Shown here piece by piece: positions 37,020-45,854 of a stretch of DNA of 55,545 nucleotides. The position numbers and the translations under genes are program-made. The DNA is from Novosphingobium sp. SCN 66-18 (GTDB lineage Bacteria > Pseudomonadota > Alphaproteobacteria > Sphingomonadales > Sphingomonadaceae), in NCBI GenBank assembly GCA_001725355.1, contig MEGD01000031.1, forward strand, positions 1-55,545, in the 5' to 3' direction. The notes below the pieces were generated by a model. It did no database searches. It was not told where the DNA came from and was given only the letters and a program-made list of their open reading frames with translations. Positions within the stretch are counted from its first letter, which is position 1. Each line of letters begins with the position of its first letter.

Positions 37020-38116
37020 GCCTTCACTCCCACGCCGCCGGAGAGCGTCGGCACATCGAGCGCACCGAAGCCATAATGTTGTAGCCAGCGCACATCGCCG
37101 TCGAAGAACGCGCGCAGATCGTCCATGCCGTATTTCAGCATGGCCAGCCGGTCGACGCCGGTGCCGAAGGCGAAGCCCTGCCACTGATCGGGGTCGAGCC
37201 CGCCGAATTCGATCACGCGGCGATTGACCATGCCCGAACCCAGCACTTCCATCCAGCCGCCGTTCTCGACATCGCCGCCGCCGCCGACCACACGCTTTCC
37301 ATTGACCACGGTGTAGCCCACGTCGACTTCCACCGAAGGTTCGGTGAAGGGGAAATAGCTCGGCCGCAGCCGCAGCACGATGTCGTCACGCTCGAAGAAC
37401 GCCTTGAGGAAGGTTTCCAGCGTCCACTTCAGGTGGCCGAGGTGGATGCCCTTGTCGATCACCAGGCCTTCGATCTGGTGGAACATCGGCGTGTGCGTGG
37501 CATCGCTGTCGCTGCGATAGACGCGGCCGGGCGCGATCACGCGCAGCGGCGCGCCCTGCTTCAGCATCGCGCGGATCTGCACCGGCGAGGTATGCGTGCG
37601 CAGCAGCATGGCGCGCCCTTCCGCATCCTTGTCGGGGAAATAGAACGTATCGTGCATCGCCCGCGCCGGATGCGTTTCGGGCATGTTGAGCGCGGTGAAG
37701 TTGTGCCAGTCGTCCTCGATCTCGGGGCCGGACGCCACCGCGAAGCCCATGTCGGCGAAGATTTCCGCCAGTTCGTCCATCACCTGGCTGACCGGATGGA
37801 CCGACCCCTTCGGCGCTTCGGGCGCGGGAAGCGAGAGGTCCACCGTCTCCGCCGCCAGCCGCGCATCGAGCGCCGCCGCTTCGAGCGCGCCCTTGCGCTC
37901 GGCGAGCGCGGCGGTCACCGCCTCGCGTGCGGCGTGGATCTTCGGGCCTTCGCTCTGGCGCTGTTCCGGGGACATGCCGCCCAGCGTCTTGAGCAGGGCG
38001 CTGACCCAGCCCTGCTTGCCGAGCGCGGCTACGCGGATCGCCTCGACCGCTTCGGGCGTCGCGGCTTCCGCGATCGCGCCCAGCGTTTCGGCCTGCTGTT
38101 GTTCAAGCTGTTCCAT
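37016..38116 (-). CDS. pheS: Phenylalanine-tRNA ligase alpha subunit
   Basis: 366-aa catalytic alpha subunit. The N-terminal coiled coil ([18 protein letters not shown]) is followed by class II motif 1 ([19 protein letters not shown]), motif 2 ([30 protein letters not shown]) and motif 3 ([15 protein letters not shown]). ATG 38116 matches family N-termini. No leader peptide or T-box was recognised upstream. Confidence 0.97.
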   Translation of the reverse strand: MEQLEQQQAETLGAIAEAATPEAVEAIRVAALGKQGWVSALLKTLGGMSPEQRQSEGPKIHAAREAVTAALAERKGALEAAALDARLAAETVDLSLPAPEAPKGSVHPVSQVMDELAEIFADMGFAVASGPEIEDDWHNFTALNMPETHPARAMHDTFYFPDKDAEGRAMLLRTHTSPVQIRAMLKQGAPLRVIAPGRVYRSDSDATHTPMFHQIEGLVIDKGIHLGHLKWTLETFLKAFFERDDIVLRLRPSYFPFTEPSVEVDVGYTVVNGKRVVGGGGDVENGGWMEVLGSGMVNRRVIEFGGLDPDQWQGFAFGTGVDRLAMLKYGMDDLRAFFDGDVRWLQHYGFGALDVPTLSGGVGVKA

Positions 38117-38179
38117 CGCCGGTGCCGCTAGCGCCAAACGGTGCGGAATCAAAGGGCGAAACGCAGCGCCCCCGTTGCA

Positions 38180-39067
38180 TCAGTCCCCGGTCCGCGCGGG
38201 CAGGTGCAGCGCCTGCACGGCCGCGCCGGCCGCCTCGAAGCGCGCGCGCATCACGGCGGACAGCACCGGACGCGGATGCGCCACATAGGCGCGCGGCGTC
38301 ATCCCCATGAACCGCCGGAAGTCGCGAACGAACTGCGCCTGATCGTGATAGTGCCCGTCGATCGCGCCGATCCACTTGAGTTCGGGATCGAGCATGTATT
38401 GCGACAGGCTGCGCATGAAGCGCTGCCGCCGCAGCAGCAGGCGCGGGGCGAAGCCGAAATAGCGGCGGCAGATGCGCTCGATGGTGTACGAAGCCAGGCC
38501 CGTCGCTGCGGCCACGTCCGCCACCGAGCCCGTCTCCGGATCGACGATCGCGCCATGGATGGCCACGATGCGGTCTTCATCGGCCACCGGCATGTCCGAA
38601 CGCGCCGCGAAAAAGGCGGTGATCCGTTCCAGCTCGCCCGCTTCGTCCGGGCACGCGCCGAATACGCCTTCGATCAGCGGACCGAACTGGGCGAAGTCAG
38701 GCTCCGCGCAGGGATCGAAGATGCGATCGGCCCAGAGGTGCGCCGGCGCCCGCGCGAACTTGGCCCAGCCCAGCGGCAACAGGCCGATGCCCCATATGCG
38801 GCAGCGGCCGGCGGTGAAGCGGATGGTCGTGCTCGTCGGTCCGGTGCCGATCGCGGCAATGCCGGGCGGCCCCTTCGTTCCGGCGATCTCGGCCTCGGGC
38901 ACCGTGCCCTGGAACAGCCGCAGGTTGGCCCATTCGGGATGCAGGTGATCCTGCACCCGCTGCCCCTCGGGAATGTCGATCTCGGTGAGGTAAAACGTCG
39001 TGAAATACGGGCGCAGCGCCAGGGGCGGCTGATGGAATCGAACCTTTACGCGGCAATCCGCTGGCAA
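38180..39067 (-). CDS. AraC family transcriptional regulator
   Basis: 295-aa regulator: a DUF6597-type N-terminal domain (LALRPYFTTFYLTEIDIPEG, WGIGLLPLGWAKF) and a C-terminal AraC double helix-turn-helix (SVADVAAATGLASYTIERICRRYFG, HYHDQAQFVRDFRRFMGMTPRAY). The only upstream start is TTG 39067, so the exact start is uncertain. It lies between pheS and rplT without shared operon signs. Target and ligand unknown. Confidence 0.85.
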   Translation of the reverse strand: MPADCRVKVRFHQPPLALRPYFTTFYLTEIDIPEGQRVQDHLHPEWANLRLFQGTVPEAEIAGTKGPPGIAAIGTGPTSTTIRFTAGRCRIWGIGLLPLGWAKFARAPAHLWADRIFDPCAEPDFAQFGPLIEGVFGACPDEAGELERITAFFAARSDMPVADEDRIVAIHGAIVDPETGSVADVAAATGLASYTIERICRRYFGFAPRLLLRRQRFMRSLSQYMLDPELKWIGAIDGHYHDQAQFVRDFRRFMGMTPRAYVAHPRPVLSAVMRARFEAAGAAVQALHLPARTGD

Positions 39068-39207
39068 TCGCGCGACCCTTCGGAATCGTTGCTGAGTAGC
39101 AATCCGTTACAAATCGCCATAATCGTTTGTTGCGCGCTGCAAAAGCCTCCGGATCGGCGATATTCTCACGCAGGTTAGCAGAATCGGGGATAGTTTCTGA
39201 TTTTCCA

Positions 39208-39246
39208 GCAAAAAGGGCATTGGTCCGGATCGGACCAATGCCCTTT
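39208..39246 (-). terminator. Rho-independent terminator of rpmI-rplT
   Basis: Perfect 16-bp arms at 39212-39227 and 39231-39246 with a 3-base loop, followed on the minus strand by a run of T (39214-39210). It lies 25 bp beyond the rplT stop. Confidence 0.92.
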
Positions 39247-39270
39247 GATGCGGTTCGCGATGCGAACGGC

Positions 39271-39633
39271 TCAGGCGGCGGGAAGCGCTGCCTTGGCCTG
39301 CGCGATCACGGCGTTGAACACGCCGCCTTCGTTCATCGCCAGATCGGCCATCGCCTTGCGATCGAGTTCGATCCCGGCGAGCTTCACGCCGTGGATGAAC
39401 TGCGAATAGGTGAGGCCTTCGGCGCGGACCGCGGCGTTGATGCGCTGGATCCACAGGGCGCGGAAGGTGCGCTTCTTAACCTTGCGGTCGCGATAGGCGT
39501 ACTGGCCGGCCTTTTCGACGGCCTGACGGGCGACGCGGATCGTGTTCTTGCGACGGCCGCGGTAACCCTTGGCCTGGTCCAGAATCCGCTTGTGCTTGGC
39601 ACGGGTGGTAACACCACGCTTGATACGGCTCAT
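39271..39633 (-). CDS. rplT: 50S ribosomal protein L20
   Basis: 120-aa L20, full length: [34 protein letters not shown] and [18 protein letters not shown] are diagnostic. It nucleates early 50S assembly on 23S rRNA. GAGGA precedes ATG 39633. It follows rpmI by 13 bp. Confidence 0.97.
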   Translation of the reverse strand: MSRIKRGVTTRAKHKRILDQAKGYRGRRKNTIRVARQAVEKAGQYAYRDRKVKKRTFRALWIQRINAAVRAEGLTYSQFIHGVKLAGIELDRKAMADLAMNEGGVFNAVIAQAKAALPAA

Positions 39634-39646
39634 AAGTCAGCGCTCC

Positions 39647-39850
39647 TCAGTTCAGCCCGTAGGGCGCCCACTTCTTGATCACCTTCGCGTCGGCGTCGGA
39701 AATCACTTCCGTGCCGCGGTTCTGGCGGATGTACTTGGCGTTGTGGCTGATCAGGCGGTGGCGCTTGCCGGCAACGCCGTGCTTCACCTTGCCGGAAGCG
39801 GTGATCTTGAACCGCTTCTTCACGCCGCTCTTGGTCTTGAGCTTGGGCAT
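39647..39850 (-). CDS. rpmI: 50S ribosomal protein L35
   Basis: 67-aa basic L35 ([15 protein letters not shown] ... [23 protein letters not shown]). AGGAG precedes ATG 39850. First gene of rpmI-rplT here; infC, often upstream in other bacteria, is not adjacent, since metA ends at 40030 on the same strand. Confidence 0.97.
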   Translation of the reverse strand: MPKLKTKSGVKKRFKITASGKVKHGVAGKRHRLISHNAKYIRQNRGTEVISDADAKVIKKWAPYGLN

Positions 39851-40029
39851 TTTCGTCTCCTAGATTCGACGCGCCGGATTCGCCGTGGCAGCCCTTTCAG
39901 CCAGGCGAATCCCGAATGGTGTGTCGGTTGAAGGTGGCGCCCATAGTCAGGTCCGCCCGGAAAGGCAAGCGGGCGCTGGCTTTCGACCGCGCCCCGCTCC
40001 GTTACCTGCCCCTGCCCAGATCCCCTTTT

Positions 40030-40938
40030 TCAGCGCCCGCCCACGTCCGCCAGATCGAACGGCGTGGTCTGGTAGGTCTCGTTGATCCAGTTGCCGTAGA
40101 GCAGGTGCCCGTGGCCGCGCCAGGTGTTGGCGGGCGCGGCCTGCGGATCGTCGCCCGGGAAATAGTGCTTCGGCAGGTAATGGCCCTCGTCGCGCGCGAA
40201 CTCTCCGGCCAGCGTCAGCGTATCGTATTCCAGGTGGTTCAGCATGTGCAGCGCGCGATGGGCCGGATCGTCGATCAGGCACAGCCCGGTCTCGGCGCTG
40301 TCGGCCAGCACGCGCAGCCCGCGCCCCTCGGGCAGGTCGGTGGCGCGCACCTCGCTCCAGCGCGAGACGGGCACGTCGAACACGTCGGGCAGCCCGCGCA
40401 TCCACGGGCTGGCCGGCGCGCGGTTGTCGTGCCGGAACACGCCCGAGGCCTTGGACGCCAGCCCGTGCTTGGGCACGCCGTGGAAATGGTGCAGCGCCGC
40501 CATCGCGCCCCAGCACACGTTGAGCGTGCGGTGGACGTTGACCTGCGACCAGTCGAAGATGCGCCGCAACTCGTCCCAGTAGGTCACTTCCTCGAACGGG
40601 ATCTGCTCCACCGGCGCGCCGGTCACGATCAGCCCGTCGAAGCGTTCCTCGCGCACGTCCGCCCAGGGGCGGTAGAATTCGGCGATGTGCCCGGCGGAGG
40701 TGTTCTTGCTGACGTGGTCGGAAATGCGCAGCAGTTCCAGCTCCACCTGCAGCGGCGTGGCGCCCAGCACCCGCGCGATCTGGGTTTCGGTGGTGATCTT
40801 GTCGGGCATCAGGTTCAGCAGCGCGATGCGCAGCGGGCGGATATCCTGCCGCGCGGCTTCGGTTTCGCCCATCACGATCACGCCTTCGGATTCCAGCGTG
40901 CGGCGGGCGGGCAGGTTGTCGGCGATCCTGATCGGCAC
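40030..40938 (-). CDS. metA: Homoserine O-acyltransferase (MetA family)
   Basis: 302-aa MetA, first committed step of methionine synthesis (acylation of homoserine). GTG 40938 gives the family N-terminus PIRIADNLPARRTLESEGV; an ATG at 41019 would translate leader sequence. Motifs include RIALLNLMPDKITTE, the acyl-enzyme Cys in HRTLNVCWGAMAAL, KHGLASKASGVF and the His/Glu region HMLNHLEYDTLTLAGEF. MetA family members differ between acetyl- and succinyl-CoA; the specificity is not decided here. The leader holds a hairpin and a candidate SAM riboswitch. Confidence 0.92.
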   Translation of the reverse strand: MPIRIADNLPARRTLESEGVIVMGETEAARQDIRPLRIALLNLMPDKITTETQIARVLGATPLQVELELLRISDHVSKNTSAGHIAEFYRPWADVREERFDGLIVTGAPVEQIPFEEVTYWDELRRIFDWSQVNVHRTLNVCWGAMAALHHFHGVPKHGLASKASGVFRHDNRAPASPWMRGLPDVFDVPVSRWSEVRATDLPEGRGLRVLADSAETGLCLIDDPAHRALHMLNHLEYDTLTLAGEFARDEGHYLPKHYFPGDDPQAAPANTWRGHGHLLYGNWINETYQTTPFDLADVGGR

Positions 40939-40945
40939 TGTCTTC

Positions 40946-40978
40946 GCGTCTTTCTTCTCGTCCCGTGGGGAAAGACGC
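40946..40978 (-). promoter_or_regulatory. Stem-loop just upstream of the metA start
   Basis: GCGTCTTT (40946-40953) and AAAGACGC (40971-40978) form an 8-bp perfect stem ending 8 bases before the GTG start. It may be the expression platform of the upstream element, masking the ribosome site, or a weak attenuator. Confidence 0.5.
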
Positions 40979-41017
40979 CGCGCGTGTCCGTGTCCGTTTG
41001 GTTGCCGGATCGGCCAC

Positions 41018-41105
41018 ATCCTCCTTGCGGAGCGCCACCTTGCCCGGATCGGCAGGTTGGCGTCGGGGCGTCTACCCCAACTCTTGATGCGGAGCCGGCT
41101 TTATC
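41018..41105 (-). promoter_or_regulatory. Candidate S-box-type SAM riboswitch of metA
   Basis: On the minus strand the leader reads ATCAAGAG (the S-box kink-turn start), a GTTGGGG/CCAAC-type arm, CCAACC, a hairpin TGCC-GATCCG-GGCA, then AAGGTGGCGCTCC. Order and wording of these blocks resemble the S-box core (ATCAAGAG ... GCAACC-hairpin-AAGGTGC-TCC). P1 closure is not clear by eye and the class is unproven. Alphaproteobacterial metA genes are commonly SAM-controlled. Confidence 0.45.
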
Positions 41106-41215
41106 CCGGAACGCGGCGCTTGGCAATCGGGGAAGCGCGCCCCTCGACGGCCCTTGCTATTGAGACTGCCTCGCATTAATAAAGACATGTTCGGTCGAGA
41201 GAATCGGGTGTCCTG

Positions 41216-41392
41216 ATGTACGTCTGCATCTGCAATGCCATTCGCGAAAAGGACCTGCGGGGCGCCGCGCGGAGCCATTCCGGCGATGCCGAAGCGCTCT
41301 ACGCCCGGCTGGGCTGCCAGCCCCAGTGCCGCCAGTGCCTTGACGATGCCGAGGACGTGGTGGCGGACGAACGCGCCTGCGCCCTCGCCTGA
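41216..41392 (+). CDS. bfd: Bacterioferritin-associated ferredoxin
   Basis: 58-aa [2Fe-2S] protein (MYVCICNAIREKDL). Ligand cysteines Cys4, Cys6, Cys38 and Cys41 match the Bfd pattern C-X-C...C-X2-C, with an extra Cys34. It reduces bacterioferritin haem to release stored iron. It precedes bfr by 141 bp on the same strand. Confidence 0.92.
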   Translation: MYVCICNAIREKDLRGAARSHSGDAEALYARLGCQPQCRQCLDDAEDVVADERACALA

Positions 41393-41533
41393 CCCTTCTG
41401 CCCGAGCGCTTTCTGCAACCGCCTGTCATTACCGCCGCCCGCCCGTGCCGCCGGCGCGAATCGTTCGCGCTTGGCCGATGGCCGCGGGCCGCATAGGCTG
41501 CTTCCCACCCCGGACGTTTGAAGGAGCCGCGCC

Positions 41534-42013
41534 ATGAAGGGCGACGCCAAGGTCATCGAATTTCTCAACAAGGCGCTGTTCAACGAACTGACCGCCATCA
41601 ACCAGTACTGGCTGCATTACCGGCTGCTCGACAACTGGGGCATCAAGAAGCTCGCCCACTTCGAACGGCACGAATCCATCGACGAGATGAAGCACGCCGA
41701 CCAGCTGGCCGACCGCATCCTGTTCCTCGATGGCCTGCCCAATTTCCAGGCGCTGGGCCGGCTGCGCGTGGGCGAATCCGTGGAGGAAATCCTCAAGGCC
41801 GATCTCGCGCTGGAAATGGAGGCGATCCCGCTGCTCAAGGAGGCGATCGCCCATTGCGAAAGCGTGCGCGATTATGTCAGCCGCGATCTGTTCCAGCACA
41901 TCCTCGAAAGCGAGGAGGAGCATGTCGACACGCTGGAAAAGCAGTTCGACATGATCGCGCGCATGGGCCTGCAGAACTACATCCAGCTCAACAGCGAAGC
42001 GCCCGAGGACTGA
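41534..42013 (+). CDS. bfr: Bacterioferritin
   Basis: 159-aa 24-mer iron store. Ferroxidase ligands Glu18, Glu51, His54, Glu94, Glu127 and His130 are all present, as is the haem ligand Met52. AAGGAG precedes ATG 41534. With bfd upstream it forms an iron storage and mobilisation pair. A long palindromic repeat follows the stop. Confidence 0.96.
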   Translation: MKGDAKVIEFLNKALFNELTAINQYWLHYRLLDNWGIKKLAHFERHESIDEMKHADQLADRILFLDGLPNFQALGRLRVGESVEEILKADLALEMEAIPLLKEAIAHCESVRDYVSRDLFQHILESEEEHVDTLEKQFDMIARMGLQNYIQLNSEAPED

Positions 42014-42024
42014 TCCCATACCCG

Positions 42025-42100
42025 CGTCATTGCGAGCGCAGCGAAGCAATCCAGAGCGGCACGCGGAACCCTGGATTGCTTCGCTGCGCTCGCAATGACG
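42025..42100. repeat. Intergenic palindromic repeat with perfect 30-bp arms
   Basis: Left arm 42025-42054 and right arm 42071-42100 are exact reverse complements separated by 16 bases, 12 bp after bfr. The arm core CATTGCGAGCGCAGCGAAG is a widespread proteobacterial intergenic repeat whose translation (CERSEAIQ) contaminates many predicted proteins. It may act as terminator or mRNA stabiliser for bfr; it is one copy in this window. Confidence 0.9.
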
Positions 42101-42145
42101 GAACAAGACAACTGCCAGCAAGGAAGGGCGGTGCGGAAGGACCGC

Positions 42146-42173
42146 CCGGCCAGATGCCGAGGCATCTGGCCGG
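42146..42173. repeat. 28-bp perfect palindrome
   Basis: Arms 42146-42158 and 42161-42173 (CCGGCCAGATGCC and its complement) around a 2-base centre, followed by GAGCTTTTC on the plus strand. Terminator or protein-binding dyad; role unknown. Confidence 0.6.
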
Positions 42174-42684
42174 AGCTTTTCAGTCCTGCGGTTGCTCCTG
42201 ACCGGCTCATGCCCGCGAAAGGCGGACGCACCGCCAGCCCCGGAACATGCCCCGTGCCGAACAGGTCGACCGGACAACACCATTACGGATTGTATCACAA
42301 ATCGCTCCGGAAAACAGCGTGTTTCGGTGCGATGGCGGGGTTGGGGCCGGGTGGCCGGACCTTGGCGCTGATCGCGGACGGGCTAGGAATGGCCGGCAAC
42401 CGGATATTAACTGTCGGCGTCGAACGAAAACCGGAACTTGCCGGGGTGGGCGGGCATGGTGCTGGACGCAGGCTCGGGACGCCCACCGGCGGCGAAATGC
42501 GCCTGATGGCGTCGGCACACCCGGATTATATCCGTTTCGGTGCATTTCGCCGCACGCGCGAAGCCCGCACGAAAACTTGCGATTCACGGAGACGTCATCG
42601 CGAGTCGGCAACATATGCAAAGGGGGATAGTCAGGACCGGCTGGCAGGACCACGTGAAAGAAGGTGTTTGGTCCCGGCGAACCA
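42174..42684. other. Gene-poor interval
   Basis: About 510 bp between the palindrome and the PIN-domain gene. Open frames exist on both strands but show no family resemblance, poor starts and no ribosome sites. I see no tRNA or sRNA signature. Part of it may be decayed island DNA. Confidence 0.5.
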
Positions 42685-43182
42685 TTACGTCCCGTCAAAA
42701 AGACTTGGCGGCGGTGGCGGTGGCTTCGTAATTCTCAGCGTTCCACCCGTCGGCCTCAAAATCTTGTCGTCGAGCTTGAGCAAGGCGGAATCGAAGGTGT
42801 GAAACTCAGTGGCGTCCGCGATTACCGCTGTCGCCAAATGAACAGCGTCAGGAGGTCGAAGCCCGGGGTGCCCGGCTTGCATCAGTTCGCGCGCCAATGT
42901 GCCAACATATCGGTCTACCGGCACGATCAGGATGTACTCGTTGCGGAAAAAGTCAGCGAGCACATCGCCATCTTCGCGTTTCACCTGCTCGTCCTTGCAG
43001 ACTTCGGCGAGCGACAGCCCTGACGTCGCAATTTCGACCTGCTTGCGCGTTGCCATGTCAATTACATGATTACAGAGAATCGCGCGATCCTCGACGCGCC
43101 CTCCTTTGAGCGGCACCTTCTCTTGGATAATCGTGGCGATCCACGTGCACGCGTCCCATGCGACGCGCCTAGGCTTCGCCAT
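42685..43182 (-). CDS. PIN-domain ribonuclease-like protein
   Basis: 165-aa PIN protein, VapC-like. The acidic site is complete: Asp10 (AWDACTW), Glu60 (SLAEV), Asp112 (PPDAVHLATAV) and Asp131 (FHTFDSALL). ATG 43182 follows GAGAGGG and overlaps the end of the 286-aa gene by 14 bp. The C-terminus has a run of six prolines. PIN proteins cleave RNA as toxins; here the upstream partner is far larger than usual VapB antitoxins. Confidence 0.82.
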   Translation of the reverse strand: MAKPRRVAWDACTWIATIIQEKVPLKGGRVEDRAILCNHVIDMATRKQVEIATSGLSLAEVCKDEQVKREDGDVLADFFRNEYILIVPVDRYVGTLARELMQAGHPGLRPPDAVHLATAVIADATEFHTFDSALLKLDDKILRPTGGTLRITKPPPPPPSLFDGT

Positions 43183-44029
43183 TCCGCACCCTCTCTAGGT
43201 AATCATGGGACGAGAGCCCATTCGTAAATCCGAGATCAATAATGTCCTTAAGCTGGGGAAGGCGTTCCTCCGGATCAGCGAAGTCAAGCCGGGACACCTC
43301 GGCTTGGCTCAGGCGACCAACGGATCGATATTTAAGGACGCCGATCGCGGTCACGCGCCGGCTGCGCCACACAACCTTCGCGACAGGCTCGCCCTCTAGA
43401 GCGCGTAGCGCCTCGCCGGAAAGGAAGCACTTAACGTCTGAGCCAGTCAGACGACTTCTGACGATGATGAAAGGCTTGCCCCAACCGTCAGTGCCCACAT
43501 TCTGAATGTAGCCCTCGAAGCTCCCGAGTTCACGATAAGGATGAACCGGTTCCGCCTCCCTGACCAGTTCGACATTCTTTAGCGCCTGCACCGCCGCCGC
43601 TGTAGCTACCGTCAATTCATGGCTGCTGGAGTCTAGTGAGCCGACGCTGGTTGCGGCGAGGCTTCCGGAAATCCGTCTCAGGAAACGATCTGCCGCCTCG
43701 ATGACGTTATCATTCCAAAAAAGGGGCCGCTCGCCCCGCGAGATGATTTGTCGCAGGCCGCCAACGGCGACGTCTCGTGCTCTCGCCGCTAGATCAGGCC
43801 CGTCAGCATGGCCGGGCAAGGCAATTGCCTCGACGGTGATGCGCGCGGGGCTATTCTTACTTAGACCGACAACCTTCCAATCAAAACGCTCCGTCGCATC
43901 ACCCGCGATCATCTCAGCGACGCCGTTGAGCATCGCGAAGAAATCCTGAATCTGTTCGATCAGGTCTCCCAAAAGCGGTGCATCCGCTTCGCCGCGGCCC
44001 GCTATGCTGATCTCAACAGTCGTGGCCAT
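43169..44029 (-). CDS. Unrecognised 286-aa protein coupled to the PIN gene
   Basis: No family recognised. Sequence suggests an N-terminal alpha/beta region (MATTVEISIAGRGEADAPL ... FFAMLNGVAEMI, WKVVGLSKNSPARITVEAI), a central part with strands, and a segment SFEGYIQNVGTDGWGKPFIIVRSRLTGSDVKCFLS that resembles a small beta-barrel. No membrane helices or signal. It precedes and overlaps the PIN gene, the order antitoxin-toxin, but the size is not that of a VapB. GC is moderately lower than neighbours. Confidence 0.72.
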   Translation of the reverse strand: MATTVEISIAGRGEADAPLLGDLIEQIQDFFAMLNGVAEMIAGDATERFDWKVVGLSKNSPARITVEAIALPGHADGPDLAARARDVAVGGLRQIISRGERPLFWNDNVIEAADRFLRRISGSLAATSVGSLDSSSHELTVATAAAVQALKNVELVREAEPVHPYRELGSFEGYIQNVGTDGWGKPFIIVRSRLTGSDVKCFLSGEALRALEGEPVAKVVWRSRRVTAIGVLKYRSVGRLSQAEVSRLDFADPEERLPQLKDIIDLGFTNGLSSHDYLERVRNGEA

Positions 44030-44279
44030 CCCGGTCGAGCTACATCTTTCGCATGCTAATGCATAGAACGCGAAAATCTCTGCGCAGTAAAGAATAAACG
44101 GGTGCTCGCCGATTCAACCACATCCTTGAGCAGGCTTCAGCTTCTGGTTGTTTTGATGTTCAGTGACTGCTCATGAGGTGTGCAGCGAATCAGCCGAGGC
44201 CCTGCTGGCAAAGACCGGTTCCGGCATCAGCGGACATTTTAGCGATCGGTCGGGACAGAGTGAGTTGATCGAAACACTC

Positions 44280-45854
44280 TCACAACCCAATCCCCCGCGT
44301 AACCCCAACCGCCTCCCGGAACGCCGCATCATGGCTCACCAGCAGCAGCGCGCCGTCGTAGCCGCGCAGGGCCTGTTCGATCACCTCGATGGATTCGATG
44401 TCCAGATGGTTGGTCGGCTCGTCGAGCAGCAGCAGGTGCGGCACTTGCGCGCCGGATAGCACGCAGGCGAGGCCGGCGCGCAGGCATTCGCCGCCGCTGA
44501 GATCGCCCACCGGCCGGTCGCCCTCCACGTTGCGGAAGGCGAAGCGGGCGAGCGCGGCGCGGGCGGCGTTTTCGTCCAGCTCCGGGTTGCGCCGGCGCAT
44601 GTTGTCCACCAGCGTCGCCCCGCGATCGAGCAGGCTGACCGTCTGGTCCAGCAGGGCGAGCGGCACCGGGCGTTCGATCCGGCCCGCCGTGGGCGCGGCG
44701 AGGCCGGCGGCCAGCCGCAGCACCGTGGTCTTGCCCGCGCCGTTGCGCCCGGTCAGCGCCACGCGCTCCGGCCCATGCAGCGCGAAGGACAGGCCCTCGA
44801 CCACCGCGCGTTCCCCGGCGCGCCAGCTCACCGCGTGAAAGGCCAGCGCCAGCCGGTGCGGGGGCAGGCCGCACGGCGGCAGCGCGATGGCGAGCGGGGT
44901 GGTCACTTCCACTTGCGCCCGCGCCGCGTCGAGCGCCGCCGTCCGCGCCGCGATCCGCTGTTCGCCCAGCGCCTGGCCGCGCCCGCCGCTGTTCTCCGCC
45001 CGTTCGCGCTGGCGGCCCAGCAGGATTTTCGGCGCGCTGCCGCTGGCGGCGTGGGCCTGCCCCGCCCGGTCGCGCCGCGCCTGCCGTTCGCGCGCGGCCT
45101 GCGCCTCGCGCTGCGCCGCGCGCGCGTGCCGCTGCGCCTCCTCCACATCGGACAGCGCCCGCGCCCGCGCCGCGTCGCGCTCCGCCACCCACGACGACCA
45201 GCCGCCGCCGTGGACCGCGACCCCGGCGGGCGACAGCGCGACGATACGGTGCACCCCTTCCAGAAGCGCGCGATCGTGGCTGACGAGCAGCACGCCGCCA
45301 CGCCATTGCGCGAGCAGGCCGGCGATCGCCGCGCGGCCCGCGTCGTCGAGGTTGTTGGTCGGCTCGTCCAGCAGCAGCAGGTCCGGCGGATCGATCAGCA
45401 GGCGGGCGATGGCGATGCGCGTCCGCTCCCCGCCGCTGAAGCTCGCCAGCGGGCGGGCGAGGTCGAGCGGCGGCAGCCCGGCGGCGGCCAGCGCGCCTTC
45501 CAGCCGGTGCGGCAGCGTCCAGTCGGCCTCGGCGAAATCGCGTTCGGTGCCCGCGCCGGCCTCGATCCGGTCCAGCCGGGCCAGCGCGGCGGCGACGCCC
45601 AGTGCCTCGGCGGCGGTTTCCCCGCCCGGCTCCACCACCTGTTCGAGCATCCCGACCGTGCCGTGGACGGCGATCGTGCCCGCCTGCGGGGCGATCCCGC
45701 CCAGCACCGCGCGCAGCAGGGTGGACTTGCCCGCGCCGTTGCGGCCGACCACGGCCACGCATTCGCGCCCCAGGTTCAGCGAGAGACCGGAAAACAGCGG
45801 CCGGCCGGAAGGCGTGGCCAGCGCCACGGAATCGAGCGTGAGGAAGGAAGACAT
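44280..45854 (-). CDS. ABC-F family ATP-binding protein
   Basis: 524-aa protein with two ABC domains and no membrane segments: Walker A GRNGAGKST and GRNGAGKTT, signatures FSGGERTRIAIA and LSGGECLRAGLA, Walker B LLLDEPTNNLDD and LLLDEPTNHLDI. The long Arg/Ala-rich linker between them is typical of ABC-F translation factors. ATG 45854 gives the family start MSSFLTLDSVALA. It could rescue stalled ribosomes or confer antibiotic protection; the subgroup is not decided. Confidence 0.9.
   Translation of the reverse strand: MSSFLTLDSVALATPSGRPLFSGLSLNLGRECVAVVGRNGAGKSTLLRAVLGGIAPQAGTIAVHGTVGMLEQVVEPGGETAAEALGVAAALARLDRIEAGAGTERDFAEADWTLPHRLEGALAAAGLPPLDLARPLASFSGGERTRIAIARLLIDPPDLLLLDEPTNNLDDAGRAAIAGLLAQWRGGVLLVSHDRALLEGVHRIVALSPAGVAVHGGGWSSWVAERDAARARALSDVEEAQRHARAAQREAQAARERQARRDRAGQAHAASGSAPKILLGRQRERAENSGGRGQALGEQRIAARTAALDAARAQVEVTTPLAIALPPCGLPPHRLALAFHAVSWRAGERAVVEGLSFALHGPERVALTGRNGAGKTTVLRLAAGLAAPTAGRIERPVPLALLDQTVSLLDRGATLVDNMRRRNPELDENAARAALARFAFRNVEGDRPVGDLSGGECLRAGLACVLSGAQVPHLLLLDEPTNHLDIESIEVIEQALRGYDGALLLVSHDAAFREAVGVTRGIGL

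Noticed and set aside
33234-37076. Very long plus-strand open frame (about 1280 codons)
   Set aside because: It lies antisense to the epimerase and pheT genes, is rich in Arg/His/Gln as expected for the shadow of high-GC coding DNA, and matches no family.
40939-41105. SAM-II riboswitch of metA
   Set aside because: The conserved SAM-II pseudoknot wording is not seen; the blocks fit the S-box order better.
41429-42298. Minus-strand frame containing CERSEAIQ and LLRCARND
   Set aside because: This is the translation of the palindromic repeat joined to the antisense strand of bfr, a known annotation artefact.
42207-42698. 163-codon minus-strand frame
   Set aside because: No family similarity, no ribosome site, biased residue composition; treated as non-coding.
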